Shown one piece after another: positions 17,811 through 27,864 of a stretch of 64,000 bases of DNA. Position numbers and translations under genes: made by a program. How positions within the stretch are numbered: position 1 is the stretch's first letter; every line of letters begins with the position of its first letter. The stretch is from Flavobacterium resistens (GTDB lineage: Bacteria > Bacteroidota > Bacteroidia > Flavobacteriales > Flavobacteriaceae), in NCBI RefSeq assembly GCF_900182645.1, contig NZ_FXTA01000002.1:744001-808000 (forward strand), given 5' to 3'. The notes beneath the pieces are model-generated. The model was not told the DNA's origin. It was given only the letters and a program-made list of their open reading frames with translations, and did not search any database.

Positions 17811-18380
17811 TTATTTTGTTCTCGTCCAGCAATCTTCCGCATGATCATTGACCATTCCGGTAGCTTGCATGTGCGCATATATTACAGTTGAACCGACAAA
17901 TTTAAAACCTCTTTTTTTCAAATCTTTACTGATTTCATCTGAAAGTGGAGTAGTGGCAGGAGCTTCTTTTGAAGTTTTTAGATTGTTTATAATCGGTTTT
18001 CCATCTGTATATTTCCAAATATAATTGGAGAAACTGCCAAATTCTTCCTGAACTTTCATAAAAGCCTGAGCATTTGAAACTGCAGCTTTAATTTTTAGCT
18101 TGTTTCGGATAATTCCGGTATTCTGCATCAATTCTTCGATTTTATCTTCTGAATATTGGGCTATTTTTTTATAATCGAAATGATCGAAAGCAGCTCTGAA
18201 ATTTTCTCTTTTGTTCAAAATCGTAATCCAGCTTAAACCGGCTTGAAAAGTTTCCAGAATTAAAAATTCGAATAAAGTAGGATCGTCATAAACCGGAACG
18301 CCCCATTCTTCGTCATGATATTTTTTGTATAAATCACTGGAATTGCACCAGCTGCATCTTATAAGAGTTGTGTCTTCCAT
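17811..18380 (-). CDS. tag: DNA-3-methyladenine glycosylase I
   Basis: The 189-residue enzyme removes 3-methyladenine from DNA in base-excision repair. Typical Tag features are visible: RCSWCNSSDLYKKYHDEEWGVPVYDD at the N-terminus (zinc cysteines in CSWC), LETFQAGLSWITILNKR (the conserved Glu and Trp), and the C-terminal zinc ligands in HMQATGMVNDHAEDCW. Its ATG shares one base with the stop codon of the lipoprotein gene before it (TAATG), so the two are translated together. Confidence 0.95.
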   Translation of the reverse strand: MEDTTLIRCSWCNSSDLYKKYHDEEWGVPVYDDPTLFEFLILETFQAGLSWITILNKRENFRAAFDHFDYKKIAQYSEDKIEELMQNTGIIRNKLKIKAAVSNAQAFMKVQEEFGSFSNYIWKYTDGKPIINNLKTSKEAPATTPLSDEISKDLKKRGFKFVGSTVIYAHMQATGMVNDHAEDCWTRTK

Positions 18381-19057
18381 TATCTTCCAATTTGCCAGCT
18401 GTATCCTTTAACACTCGGAATATATGCTGAACGACCTACAATGACTAAATTATTATAAATTTTCCGATTGTATTTAATACCGATAGCATTGCCGGACATA
18501 TACATTTTATTGGCTTTGAATTTTACTTTCATTTTGCCGTCTTCAAGTTCTGCATCTGATACTTTTTCGACAAGCCAAGTTGATTTCCATTTCACGGATA
18601 ACTCATTTTCAGCGGTTTTGGTAACGCTTTTAACTAGTTTAACTGCTTCTTCAGGAATTTCAAAGTTTTGTGTGAGCTGTTCTTGTGTCATTGTTTGACC
18701 CATTTTACAGTTGTTAAGGATTTTCCTAATATTAACGAAATTCAGCAATTTGTCGTTTGCTTCTTTTTTGATATCAATATTTTCATTTTTGGGCTTACTT
18801 TCAAGATTAGGAGCTGGAGTTATGGCAATGTCTTTTTTTACAGCAAAATTCTTTTGATTTGCAGCAGTTTTTTTTGTTTTAATTTCCTGTGGAGCCTTGA
18901 TACTTTTTGATGCTATTTTTACACCAGTTTTAACAGGAACTGGTTTTAGCATATTGACGGGCATGATTATTTTTTTAGGTGGCTTTTTTTCGTCACGGCC
19001 ACAACTAAAAGAGAAACATGTTAATGCGAATAAAATAAGTAAGCTAACATTTTTCAT
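18380..19057 (-). CDS. Putative lipoprotein of unknown function
   Basis: The 225-residue product has a lipoprotein signal (MKNVSLLILFALTCFSFSC, lipid Cys at residue 19). A Lys/Pro-rich, low-complexity stretch (about residues 23-100) follows, and then a compact C-terminal domain of about 115 residues with alternating strands that ends SVKGYSWQIGR. I do not recognise the domain. It is translationally coupled to tag, which may be chance operon structure. Confidence 0.75.
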   Translation of the reverse strand: MKNVSLLILFALTCFSFSCGRDEKKPPKKIIMPVNMLKPVPVKTGVKIASKSIKAPQEIKTKKTAANQKNFAVKKDIAITPAPNLESKPKNENIDIKKEANDKLLNFVNIRKILNNCKMGQTMTQEQLTQNFEIPEEAVKLVKSVTKTAENELSVKWKSTWLVEKVSDAELEDGKMKVKFKANKMYMSGNAIGIKYNRKIYNNLVIVGRSAYIPSVKGYSWQIGR

Positions 19058-19071
19058 AACCCGATTATTTT

Positions 19072-19734
19072 TTATTCTTGATGATGAGGATCTTCGTCTA
19101 AATATTTTTTAATCAAATGGTGTCCGGCATATATTAAAGGCGTCAGCAATATGGCAATCGATAATTTAAAAGTATATCCAATTAAAGCAGAAGATATAAA
19201 CGTGTCAAAATTGATTTTTCCTGGTAACCAAAATGCAATTCCAAGAACAATAAACGAATCAAATAACTGTGATATTACGGTTGATCCCGTTGTTCTGAGC
19301 CATATTTTTCTTTCACCTGTACGTCTTTTGAAAAACCAAAAAATCCAGACATCAATTAATTGAGATGCCATAAAAGCAATCAAACTACCAACAATAATCC
19401 ACATACTTTGGCCAAAAACAGCCTGAAATTGGTCATCATTTACAGGACTTATTCCTTTTGCAGCAGGAATTACAATAGCCATAAACAAAATTAGAAAAGC
19501 ATAAGCAATCAAACAGGCCGTAATAAAGGAGAGTTTTTTTACTCCTTTTTCACCAAAATATTCATTTATTAAATCGGTTGTCAAGAAAACAACTGGCCAG
19601 GGCAAAATCCCAATACTCATTACAAAAGGGCCAATCTGAATGAGTTTTCCGCCAATTAATTCGGCTACGACTGCATTTGTTATAAATATACCTGCCAGAA
19701 TTACAAAGACAATTTCTTTTTTGGTTTTAAACAT
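19072..19734 (-). CDS. Queuosine-precursor transporter (YhhQ/VUT family)
   Basis: The 220-residue integral membrane protein has about six transmembrane helices and the family motif near residues 40-62: GILPWPVVFLTTDLINEYFGEK. The Asp-Leu-Ile-Asn-Glu-Tyr-Phe-Gly cluster is the signature. Studied members take up queuine precursors such as preQ0/preQ1 for tRNA modification. It ends with the basic/acidic tail KKYLDEDPHHQE. It lies just before the lipoprotein gene on the same strand. Confidence 0.9.
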   Translation of the reverse strand: MFKTKKEIVFVILAGIFITNAVVAELIGGKLIQIGPFVMSIGILPWPVVFLTTDLINEYFGEKGVKKLSFITACLIAYAFLILFMAIVIPAAKGISPVNDDQFQAVFGQSMWIIVGSLIAFMASQLIDVWIFWFFKRRTGERKIWLRTTGSTVISQLFDSFIVLGIAFWLPGKINFDTFISSALIGYTFKLSIAILLTPLIYAGHHLIKKYLDEDPHHQE

Positions 19735-19791
19735 ATAAGCTTATTATAAAATCTATTTTTTCAAAGTTAATTATTTTAAGCTTAAAATAAA

Positions 19792-22700
19792 TTAATATTC
19801 TCCATCAAGAATATTTTCATCTTCGATCTTTTGTTTTTCAAAACTCGATCTCAAATGTTCTTTGTTTAAATATTCTGTAGCTATTAAATCGTATTTCTTT
19901 TCTAAATCCTCTTCGTCATTAAGTTGTTTTGAATCGATTATATTGAAAGCAAGCGGATTTATTTTTCCGTTTTCGTTTATAAAACCAATTGTGTACAGCT
20001 GGTTTTTTTCCAGATCTTTTGCTTTTACTTTGTAATAGAAAAGTGAAATCTCGTGACCATCTTTCTCAATGATTTTCTTTTTCATCAATGAAATGCTGTC
20101 TTTTTCAGAAAGGCTCAGAAGATTGATTGCGGCAGCTTTTGAAATTTCTTCATCCGAAAAATGAATCAGTTCTTTTTTATTCTGATTTAATAAAAGATTA
20201 ATTGTAGTAAATTGTGTTTTCGGGTCTTTTAAGAAGCTTTCAATTTCTGTTGAATTTAGTTTGTTGTTTACAATTCCTAATCGGGCCAATTCAATGTTCA
20301 ATTCCAGAATATCAAGCTTTCTGATTTTGTCCAAAATATCTTTAACTGGCTTTTCTTCAGCATAATTGTAGATTAAAGTTGTATAAGTAAGCAAATCAGC
20401 CAGAGATTCATTAGTGTCAAAATAAACTGCTGTTGCTTCCAGATTATCATTGTTTTGTTTTGCTTTATTTTTCTGATTCCAACTTGCAACTCTTTTGTAT
20501 TCTAGTTTTGTATTGGTCAGAATTAATTTTTTAAACGCTTTTAATTTTTTAACCGAGATTAATTTTTGTTCAAAAAGCGAGTTGCAAAAAGTTATTACAG
20601 GATTGTGATATTCCTTAATGCTGTAATACTGAAAAACATTAGGAAACAATTCTTTGCTGTTTTCTGAATCTTCTTCAAATGCCGAAAACAAGTTTGCAAT
20701 CGCGTATTGATTATCCGGAATTGGCAAATCGTAATCGAACAATTCATTTATTTTTTTGTAAGCCGTTTTTGATTTTTGATTCGAAAGCGCTTTTAGAATA
20801 CTAATTTGAATATCTGTTTTAACGGCTTCTTTTTTGTAATAATTTTCCAAATACGAAATAACTCTTTCGTCTTTCATTCCGCCTATTTTTTCTAACAGAC
20901 TAGTAATGGCATCGGTTTCATTTTCTTTAAAATTGAAAGTATCAATAAAATTGGTCAGACTTTCAAAATCATTATCTGAAACATCCAGCGTGTTTATTGA
21001 TTTTAAAGCCGAGTAACGAATTGTATCGCTTTTACTTTTTGCATCTTCAATAAAAAGTTTCACTTTATCCTCACTGCTTTCAGTTTGGTTGTTTTTTACA
21101 AAAAAGAGTGAATTGAAAGTTTTTTCAATAAAAGCATCTTCATTTTTATAATTTTTGCCCACAAGAGCGCTCAACAAATACGTTGTATTGTCCTTGTATA
21201 AAACTTTATATTTTATGGCTTGAACGGCATTTGGTTTAGAAACTGTTGCGTTTATAATATAGCTTTTATCCTCTTTATTGTAAGTAGTATTTTCAGTTAT
21301 AAACTCATAATTGTCTTTTTTATTCAAAAGCATTTTGTTCCAAAGCGATGCTGAAAAACCATTCTTCGTATATACTTCGGCACTTAATAAAGAAGTCAGA
21401 TTATCAGTGAAATTTTCATCGTCAAAATAGGTTTCAGTGAAATCTTCATAATCTTGCTTTAAAAATTCTTTTCTGAATTTATTCTGAATGGAATCAATAG
21501 ACAGATTGCGCTCATATTTTGGATATTTATAATATTTCAGAATAATTTTCTGACCTGTTTCAGAATTAAAATGCTGAAATTTTATAGACGAATTAAAAGT
21601 GTTTTTTCGTATTTTTTTATCAGGATTAAGATTTAAAAATAAGTTTTCGTTTTCTTTTTCCGGAATTTCTATTTTGTAGTTTGCAATTGAATCAACATAG
21701 ATTTTCGATTTTGACGAATAAACAAAAGGCGAAATTGAAAACGATTTAAAAAAGCGGTTTGTATTTTCTTCAGATGCATTTACGGTTCCAAGTAAATAAT
21801 ATTTATTTCCTGCAATTACCGTTTTTAGCCTCATATTTCTGTTTCCTATTTTTGAGAAAGAAACCAAAGAGTTTTCTGTTTTATTATACTGAACATTCGT
21901 CGAATCCTGATCTTGTTGTAAATAAAACTCATAATGAATTTGTTTTTGCTCGTACTCTGAATTTTCTAAAGTTTCAATATCATTTAAAGTTTTTTCTCTT
22001 AAAAAATAATAACCTTTTTCTTGATTGTCAAAAGCCTGAATATTAATATCGACAGCCTTTTCAGCATTATTTCCAAAGACAAAATTGAAGGAAGGAATTT
22101 CAGCTTCAAATCCGCCTTTTAATGGTTTTATTTTTTCCCAGTCATTTTTAAAAGACTTTATTTTGATGTTTTCAAAAACTTCATTTTCATATTGACGAAC
22201 ATAATTTGCAGGACCTGTCATTGATACCGAAATAATCTCAAGAGGCGTAACAAAGAATTTAGAATGCTGACTATTTCCTGTTTTGGTCACATTTTTTATG
22301 TCATAACCAGCGTAATTATTTTGTTCAAAATACTTTTTCTCAATAATGTCTCCGGCTATGTTTTCAAAAAATAAACTGTCTAAAGATTTAATATTGTACG
22401 GAATATCATTTTTTTTCAAAAAATAATTTAACGGAATTCTTTTGATTGTAATCGCGCCGCCGTTTGTAAAATCTGGCGAACCTAAATTTTCATTTTCGTC
22501 AATAGTTGTTTTATACAAAGGCAATTGCAGCATTTTGTCTTTTGTAGTTGTAACGCTGAAATTTGGATTTGGAAAATAAGCTTCAATTGTTTTTTTCTGA
22601 TTTTTTCCACTTTCCGTAAAAGTGTCAATTATAGGTTTTACGGTGTAACCTTTTTGTCTTAAAAGTGCAATAATGCCTTCGTTTCCTCCAAGATGTGCCG

Positions 22701-23484
22701 CACCTACGGCAGAGAATAAACTTCCTGTTTTTGCAATAGAATCAATACTTTTGGTCATCACTTTATTGCGGTTTACAATAAGAGCATCATGCGCTTTTTT
22801 AGAAAACATTAGTTTATAAATAGAGTCGAGCATAATAATATCTTTTTCCCTATAATATTCTTTAAGCACTTCTGTTGGGTTCCTGTTTTTTAAAATTTTA
22901 AGCAAGGCAGTTTTGTTTTCGTCTTTCGCAACAGCATCTTCATCCATTACATTAAGTATAGAAAGCATAGATTGTTTTGCATCTTCAAGTCCGGCGATTT
23001 TCTTTTTATATTTTTTTCCGGTCTGAAATATAAACATGTCAAGAACGGTGTTTTCCTGAAAATCAGCCTGATCTCCTTCGGCTCCTGACAACATGTTTTT
23101 GAAATATTTGGCATTATCGTTTACAAAAATGGTCTTAATATTTTCTTTGCTTGCAGGAAACAAATAAAACTCCGAATAAAAACTTGGCGAAAAATTATAG
23201 TCATCATTTTTCATTAAACCATTCAGTTCTCCCCAGGTTTCCGGATTGCTTTCATTTGCCACAATATCTGATCCTAAAAGATTTTTGAAGAAAGAATCTG
23301 ATAAATGAAAAGATACTTTTTCATTGACATGCATAGTTCCGTACAAATAAGAATTTTTGGTTAAACCGTTTCCGGATATTTCCCAAAAAAGACTTTTATT
23401 TTGTGCCTGAATAACTGAAGTTATTAATAATGAGATGTAAAGGAGTTTTTTCAAAAGAAAAAGATTAAAGGTTTTGCTAAACAA
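19792..23484 (-). CDS. Large TraB/GumN-type exported protein with HEAT-like C-terminal part
   Basis: The 1230-residue protein has a signal peptide (about residues 9-27) and an N-terminal TraB/GumN domain (about 30-290): SLFWEISGNGLTKNSYLYGTMH and later GSLFSAVGAAHLGGNEGIIALLRQKGY in part (VGAAHLGG is the second motif). Studied relatives are thought to be metal-dependent proteases. The middle (about 290-780) is beta-rich and unrecognised. The region from about 790 to 1000 has helical, roughly 35-residue repeats (IRYSALKSINTLDVSD, LLEKIGGMKDERVISYLENYY), like HEAT repeats. Ordinary TraB/GumN proteins are about 300 residues, so this is a large fusion. Confidence 0.8.
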   Translation of the reverse strand: MFSKTFNLFLLKKLLYISLLITSVIQAQNKSLFWEISGNGLTKNSYLYGTMHVNEKVSFHLSDSFFKNLLGSDIVANESNPETWGELNGLMKNDDYNFSPSFYSEFYLFPASKENIKTIFVNDNAKYFKNMLSGAEGDQADFQENTVLDMFIFQTGKKYKKKIAGLEDAKQSMLSILNVMDEDAVAKDENKTALLKILKNRNPTEVLKEYYREKDIIMLDSIYKLMFSKKAHDALIVNRNKVMTKSIDSIAKTGSLFSAVGAAHLGGNEGIIALLRQKGYTVKPIIDTFTESGKNQKKTIEAYFPNPNFSVTTTKDKMLQLPLYKTTIDENENLGSPDFTNGGAITIKRIPLNYFLKKNDIPYNIKSLDSLFFENIAGDIIEKKYFEQNNYAGYDIKNVTKTGNSQHSKFFVTPLEIISVSMTGPANYVRQYENEVFENIKIKSFKNDWEKIKPLKGGFEAEIPSFNFVFGNNAEKAVDINIQAFDNQEKGYYFLREKTLNDIETLENSEYEQKQIHYEFYLQQDQDSTNVQYNKTENSLVSFSKIGNRNMRLKTVIAGNKYYLLGTVNASEENTNRFFKSFSISPFVYSSKSKIYVDSIANYKIEIPEKENENLFLNLNPDKKIRKNTFNSSIKFQHFNSETGQKIILKYYKYPKYERNLSIDSIQNKFRKEFLKQDYEDFTETYFDDENFTDNLTSLLSAEVYTKNGFSASLWNKMLLNKKDNYEFITENTTYNKEDKSYIINATVSKPNAVQAIKYKVLYKDNTTYLLSALVGKNYKNEDAFIEKTFNSLFFVKNNQTESSEDKVKLFIEDAKSKSDTIRYSALKSINTLDVSDNDFESLTNFIDTFNFKENETDAITSLLEKIGGMKDERVISYLENYYKKEAVKTDIQISILKALSNQKSKTAYKKINELFDYDLPIPDNQYAIANLFSAFEEDSENSKELFPNVFQYYSIKEYHNPVITFCNSLFEQKLISVKKLKAFKKLILTNTKLEYKRVASWNQKNKAKQNNDNLEATAVYFDTNESLADLLTYTTLIYNYAEEKPVKDILDKIRKLDILELNIELARLGIVNNKLNSTEIESFLKDPKTQFTTINLLLNQNKKELIHFSDEEISKAAAINLLSLSEKDSISLMKKKIIEKDGHEISLFYYKVKAKDLEKNQLYTIGFINENGKINPLAFNIIDSKQLNDEEDLEKKYDLIATEYLNKEHLRSSFEKQKIEDENILDGEY

Positions 23485-23627
23485 ATATAAAGCAGAATAG
23501 ATTCGGATGTTTACGGTTTCCCGTTTTTATGCGTTTTTTTATAAAGGATTTTCTGAACAACCCCGAATGCTTTTCTAGATTAAAGGCGTTTTAGAAGAAA
23601 TCATTTTTTTTAACATTCTGTGAATGG

Positions 23628-23657
23628 TTTGTGATTCGTAAATTTTAGGTATTTTTG
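23628..23657 (+). promoter_or_regulatory. Promoter of the M3 peptidase gene
   Basis: TTTG (23628-23631), an 18-bp spacer and TATTTTTG (23650-23657) form a full Bacteroidota promoter. Transcription would start near 23661, which supports the ATG at 23700 over the earlier one at 23655. Confidence 0.75.
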
Positions 23658-23699
23658 GAGAAGAACAAGTTTCTATTATTTATAATCAAATTAACGAGA

Positions 23700-25817
23700 A
23701 TGAAAAAATTAATGTCAATTTTTATCATGAGTACAACTTTTTTTGCGGCTTCCGCACAAAGCAATTCTGATAATCCGTTGCTAAAACCTTGGTCAGGTCC
23801 TTACGGAGGAGTTCCTGCCTTCAATGAGTACAAAGTTTCCGACTTTAAACCGGCAATTCAATTTGCTATTCAGGAAAAATTAAACGAAATAGATGTTATT
23901 GCGAATAATCCAAAACCAGCTACTTTCGAAAATACTATTGTTGCTTTAGAGCGTTCAGGAGGGACAATTGAACGAATTCTGACTGTTTATGGAATTTACA
24001 GATCAAACTTAAGTAGCCCTGAATTTAGCGCAATTGACAGAGAATTGTCACCTAAATTTTCTGAATTTTCAGATAAAATCAATCAAAACAAAAAATTATT
24101 TACCAGAATCGAAACGGTTTATAATTCAAAAGAAAAAAGCAAACTTACGGGCGAGCAACAACGTTTAATTTGGTTGTATTATACCAATTTTGTGCGTCAA
24201 GGCGCTCAGTTAAACGATGCTGATAAATCTAAAGTTGCAGGAATAAACAAAGAATTGGCAACACTTTTTACACGTTTTAGCCAAAATTTATTAGCAGAAG
24301 AGCATAATCAATACGTTGCTTTAAAAACAGAAAGCGATTTTGATGGTTTGCCACAAGAAGTTAAAAATGCTGCAATTGCTGAAGCAAAAGAAAGAAAATT
24401 GGATGTTATGGGCTGTATTGCTAATACACGTTCTTCAATTGAGCCATTTTTGACTTTTTCAACTCGCAGAGATTTAAGAGAAAAAGCATTTGATATTTTT
24501 GTGAAACGTGGTGATAACGGAAACGAAAATGACAATAATGCAACACTTGTTTCTATTTTAGAGTTGCGTACTCAAAAAGCAAAACTATTAGGCTATCCAA
24601 CGTTTGCTGATTGGAGTTTGTCTAACAAAATGGCAAAAGATCCTAAAAAGACTTTGGCTTTAATGGAATCAGTTTGGGAACCAGCTGTTGAGCAAGTTCA
24701 TAAAGACGTTGCCGAAATGCAAAAAATTGTTGATGCTGAAGGAGGGAATTTTAAAATCCAGCCTTGGGATTACCGTTTTTATGCTGAGAAAGTTAGAAAA
24801 GCAAAATATGACTTAGATCAAAACGAAGTTAAACCATATCTTCAGTTAGAAAATTTACGTGAAGGTATGTTTTGGGTTGCAGGAGAATTATTCAATTTAA
24901 GCTTCAAACAAATTACAAATGTTCCAGTTTATCACCCAGATGTACGTGTTTGGGAAGTAAGCAATAAAGTAACAGGTAAAGTTGTAGGTTTATGGTATTT
25001 TGATCCTTACGCTCGCGCAGGAAAACGTTCTGGAGCTTGGATGAATGCTTACCGCGATCAACAAAAATTAGAAGGAAATGTACTTACAATAGTATCTAAT
25101 AACTGTAATTTTGTTAAAGGTGCTCCAAATGAGCCAATTTTAATTTCTTGGGAAGACGCTTCGACTTTATTCCATGAATTTGGTCACGCACTTCACGGAT
25201 TATGTTCAAATGTAACATACCCAAGTTTAGCAGGAACAGCTGTTGCAAGAGATTATGTTGAGTTCCCGTCACAATTATTAGAGCATTGGTTGGCAACTCC
25301 AGAAGTATTGAACAAATTCGCTTTGCATTATAAAACAAATCAGCCATTGCCTCAGGCTTTAGTTGACAGAATTGAAAAAGCAGCAAACTTTGGTGAAGGC
25401 TTTTCAACTGTTGAAACTATCTCTAGTTCTTTAGTTGATATGAAGCTTCATTTGGCTACACAGCCTATTGATCCACATAAATTTGAAAAAGAAACGTTAG
25501 ATGCGCTTCATATGCCTTCAGAAATTGTAATGCGTCACCGTATTCCGCAATTTGGACATATTTTCTCAAGCGATGGATATGCTGCAGGATATTACAGTTA
25601 TTTATGGGCTGATGTTATCAATGCAGATGCGTGGGAAGCTTTTACAGAAGGAAAAGGTGCTTACGATAAAGCTGTTGCAAAAAGACTTTATGATACTGTT
25701 TTTAGCGTAGGAAACACTATTGATCAGGAAAAAGCTTATGAGAATTTCAGAGGAAGAGCTCCGAAATCAGATGCTTTGATGCGTGCAAGAAACTTCCCAA
25801 TTAAGAGTAAAAAATAA
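23700..25817 (+). CDS. dcp: M3 family metallopeptidase, peptidyl-dipeptidase Dcp type
   Basis: From the ATG at 23700 the 705-residue protein begins with a signal peptide (MKKLMSIFIMSTTFFAASAQ), so it is periplasmic. The zinc-binding motif HEFGHALHGL (HExxH type) and the downstream Glu (YVEFPSQLLEHW) are present, with the substrate-binding HRIPQFGHIF and SDGYAAGYYSYLWADV segments of M3A oligopeptidases. Such enzymes degrade short peptides. It is a single gene with its own promoter and terminator. Confidence 0.95.
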   Translation: MKKLMSIFIMSTTFFAASAQSNSDNPLLKPWSGPYGGVPAFNEYKVSDFKPAIQFAIQEKLNEIDVIANNPKPATFENTIVALERSGGTIERILTVYGIYRSNLSSPEFSAIDRELSPKFSEFSDKINQNKKLFTRIETVYNSKEKSKLTGEQQRLIWLYYTNFVRQGAQLNDADKSKVAGINKELATLFTRFSQNLLAEEHNQYVALKTESDFDGLPQEVKNAAIAEAKERKLDVMGCIANTRSSIEPFLTFSTRRDLREKAFDIFVKRGDNGNENDNNATLVSILELRTQKAKLLGYPTFADWSLSNKMAKDPKKTLALMESVWEPAVEQVHKDVAEMQKIVDAEGGNFKIQPWDYRFYAEKVRKAKYDLDQNEVKPYLQLENLREGMFWVAGELFNLSFKQITNVPVYHPDVRVWEVSNKVTGKVVGLWYFDPYARAGKRSGAWMNAYRDQQKLEGNVLTIVSNNCNFVKGAPNEPILISWEDASTLFHEFGHALHGLCSNVTYPSLAGTAVARDYVEFPSQLLEHWLATPEVLNKFALHYKTNQPLPQALVDRIEKAANFGEGFSTVETISSSLVDMKLHLATQPIDPHKFEKETLDALHMPSEIVMRHRIPQFGHIFSSDGYAAGYYSYLWADVINADAWEAFTEGKGAYDKAVAKRLYDTVFSVGNTIDQEKAYENFRGRAPKSDALMRARNFPIKSKK

Positions 25818-25838
25818 TTCGGAATTATTTATAAAATT

Positions 25839-25862
25839 AAGACTGTCAGAAATGGCAGTCTT
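25839..25862 (+). terminator. Terminator of the M3 peptidase gene
   Basis: AAGACTGTCA (25839-25848) pairs with TGGCAGTCTT (25853-25862) with one G-T pair, followed by eight T residues. Confidence 0.85.
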
Positions 25863-25900
25863 TTTTTTGTACCATCTAAAAACAATTATCCATAAAAAAA

Positions 25901-25927
25901 AGCCCATTTGTGTCTAACAAATGGGCT
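25901..25927 (-). terminator. Terminator of tsf
   Basis: AGCCCATTTGT (25901-25911) pairs perfectly with ACAAATGGGCT (25917-25927). On the minus strand the stem is followed by a T-run (plus-strand A-run at 25893-25900). Confidence 0.88.
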
Positions 25928-25972
25928 TATATAATAAAGTAATGATATTTAAAATATCAAAAAAGAATTGGA

Positions 25973-26935
25973 TTAACCTAAAGTAACTCTTTTGAAACCA
26001 GTGATTTCAACATTGAATCCTTTAACATAATCACCAACTTTTTTACTATCATCTTTGATAAAGTTTTGATCTAATAAAGCTTTTTCTTGATCTAAAGTAG
26101 TATTGTCAGAGATGAAACGTTGAACTTTTCCTGGAAGAATTTTATCCCAGATTTGCTCTGGTTTTCCTTCAGCTTTTAATTCAGCTTTAGCATCTTCTTC
26201 AGCTTGTTTGATAACTTCAGGAGTTAATTGAGAGAAAGAGATATATTTAGGAACATTTTTTAAAGTTTTTCCTAAACGTGCAGCTTCTTCATTTTCTTTT
26301 TCGATTACAGCAATACGAGCAGCAAGTTCAGAAGCAACGAAAGCAGGATCAAAATCTTTGTAAGATAATGTATCAGCTCCCATAGAAGCAACTTGCATAG
26401 ATACGTCTTTTGTTAAAGTATCAGCATTAGCAATTGGAGAAGAAATAGCTGTTAAAGCAGCAATTTTGTTAACGTGAACATAAGATCCAACGAAAGCACC
26501 TTCTAAAATTTCAAAACCACCGATTTCGATTTTCTCACCGATAACACCTGTTTGCTCGATTAATTTTTCAGCAACAGTGATTCCGTTGAAATCAGAAGCC
26601 AAGAATTCTTCTTTAGAAGAGAAGTTGATAGCTCTTTCAACTAAATCTTTAGCTAAAGTTACGAAAGCTTCATTTTTACCTACGAAGTCAGTTTCACAGT
26701 TTAAAGTGATGATAGCTCCTTTAGTGTTGTCTGCATTGATAAAAGAAACAGCAGCTCCTTCAGAAGACTCACGATCAGAACGGTTAGCAGCAACTTTTTG
26801 TCCTTTTTCTCTAAGGATTTGTATAGCTTTATCGAAATCTCCTTCAGCTTCAACTAAAGCTTTTTTACAGTCCATCATTCCGGCACCTGTAGATTGTCTT
26901 AATTTATTTACGTCTGCAGCAGTAATTGTTGCCAT
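25973..26935 (-). CDS. tsf: Translation elongation factor Ts
   Basis: The 320-residue factor regenerates EF-Tu-GTP. The N-terminal UBA-like part (TAADVNKLRQSTGAGMMDCKKALVEAEGDFDKA, seen as VNKLRQSTGAGMMDCKKAL) and the core TDFVGKNEAF signature are present. It has the longer core typical of Bacteroidota. It follows rpsB with 138 bp between them, the usual rpsB-tsf pair. Confidence 0.98.
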   Translation of the reverse strand: MATITAADVNKLRQSTGAGMMDCKKALVEAEGDFDKAIQILREKGQKVAANRSDRESSEGAAVSFINADNTKGAIITLNCETDFVGKNEAFVTLAKDLVERAINFSSKEEFLASDFNGITVAEKLIEQTGVIGEKIEIGGFEILEGAFVGSYVHVNKIAALTAISSPIANADTLTKDVSMQVASMGADTLSYKDFDPAFVASELAARIAVIEKENEEAARLGKTLKNVPKYISFSQLTPEVIKQAEEDAKAELKAEGKPEQIWDKILPGKVQRFISDNTTLDQEKALLDQNFIKDDSKKVGDYVKGFNVEITGFKRVTLG

Positions 26936-27032
26936 AATATTTTGAATTTTAATGTTAAAAGTAAAAATTCCATCTTCTAAATCCCAAACTCCAATTTTAT
27001 TAAATTATCAACATAACGTTTTTAATTTTGTA

Positions 27033-27071
27033 TTTGGAATTTGGAATTTAAAATTTGGAATTTAAAATTTG
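27033..27071. repeat. GGAATTT word repeats between rpsB and tsf
   Basis: TTTGGAA / TTTAAAA words with period 7 fill 27033-27071 directly behind the rpsB stop. They are related to the block at 4681-4727. Confidence 0.75.
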
Positions 27072-27073
27072 AT

Positions 27074-27838
27074 TTATTCTTCAGTTGCAGGAGCAGCTTC
27101 AGCTTCAACAGCAGGAGCTTCTTCAGCAGCTTCAACTTCTTTTTCAGCACCTCTGTCAGAAAGACCTTCGATTACTGCAGTAGTCACTAAAGATAAAATT
27201 TTGTCAATTGATTTAGAAGCGTCATCATTTGCAGGAATCACGTAATCAACCTCTCTTGGGTCAGAATTCGTATCAACCATTGCGAAAACTGGAATGTTTA
27301 ATTTTTGAGCTTCTTTTATTGCGATGTGTTCAGCTTTGATATCTACTACGAACAATGCAGCTGGTAGTCTAGACATGTCAGCGATTGAACCTAAGTTTTT
27401 CTCTAATTTAGCACGTAGACGATCAACTTGCAAACGCTCTTTTTTAGATAACGTCATGAAAGTACCATCTTTCTTCATTTTATCGATAGAAGACATTTTT
27501 TTAACTGCCTTTCTGATAGTTACGAAGTTAGTAAGCATTCCACCTGGCCATCTTTCAGTGATGTAAGGCATGTTTGCAGCTTTTGCTTTATCAGCAACGA
27601 TGTCTTTTGCTTGTTTTTTGGTAGCTACGAATAAGATTTTTCTACCTGATGCAGCGATTTTTTTCAAAGCTTCATTAGCCTCTTCAATTTTAGCTGCAGT
27701 TTTATATAGATTGATAATGTGAATACCATTACGCTCCATATAAATGTAAGGAGCCATGTTTGGATCCCATTTTCTAGTCATGTGTCCGAAGTGAACACCT
27801 GCTTCTAGTAATTCTTTTACTTCTATTTTGTTTGCCAT
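27074..27838 (-). CDS. rpsB: 30S ribosomal protein S2
   Basis: The 254-residue protein shows S2 signatures: ELLEAGVHFGHMTRKWDPNMAPYIY (seen as AGVHFGHMTRKWDP), FVATKKQAKD, RWPGGMLTNF and PVFAMVDTNSDP. The tail after about residue 225 is Glu/Ala-rich, as in other Flavobacteria. It needs the structured leader described at 27865-27915. It is followed by tsf. Confidence 0.98.
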   Translation of the reverse strand: MANKIEVKELLEAGVHFGHMTRKWDPNMAPYIYMERNGIHIINLYKTAAKIEEANEALKKIAASGRKILFVATKKQAKDIVADKAKAANMPYITERWPGGMLTNFVTIRKAVKKMSSIDKMKKDGTFMTLSKKERLQVDRLRAKLEKNLGSIADMSRLPAALFVVDIKAEHIAIKEAQKLNIPVFAMVDTNSDPREVDYVIPANDDASKSIDKILSLVTTAVIEGLSDRGAEKEVEAAEEAPAVEAEAAPATEE

Positions 27839-27864
27839 TTTTGTACTAGTTTACGTTCTGTTGA

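Noticed and set aside
18468..19363. Plus-strand open frames opposite the lipoprotein and the YhhQ-type gene
   Set aside because: They are antisense shadows of real genes without motifs or promoters.
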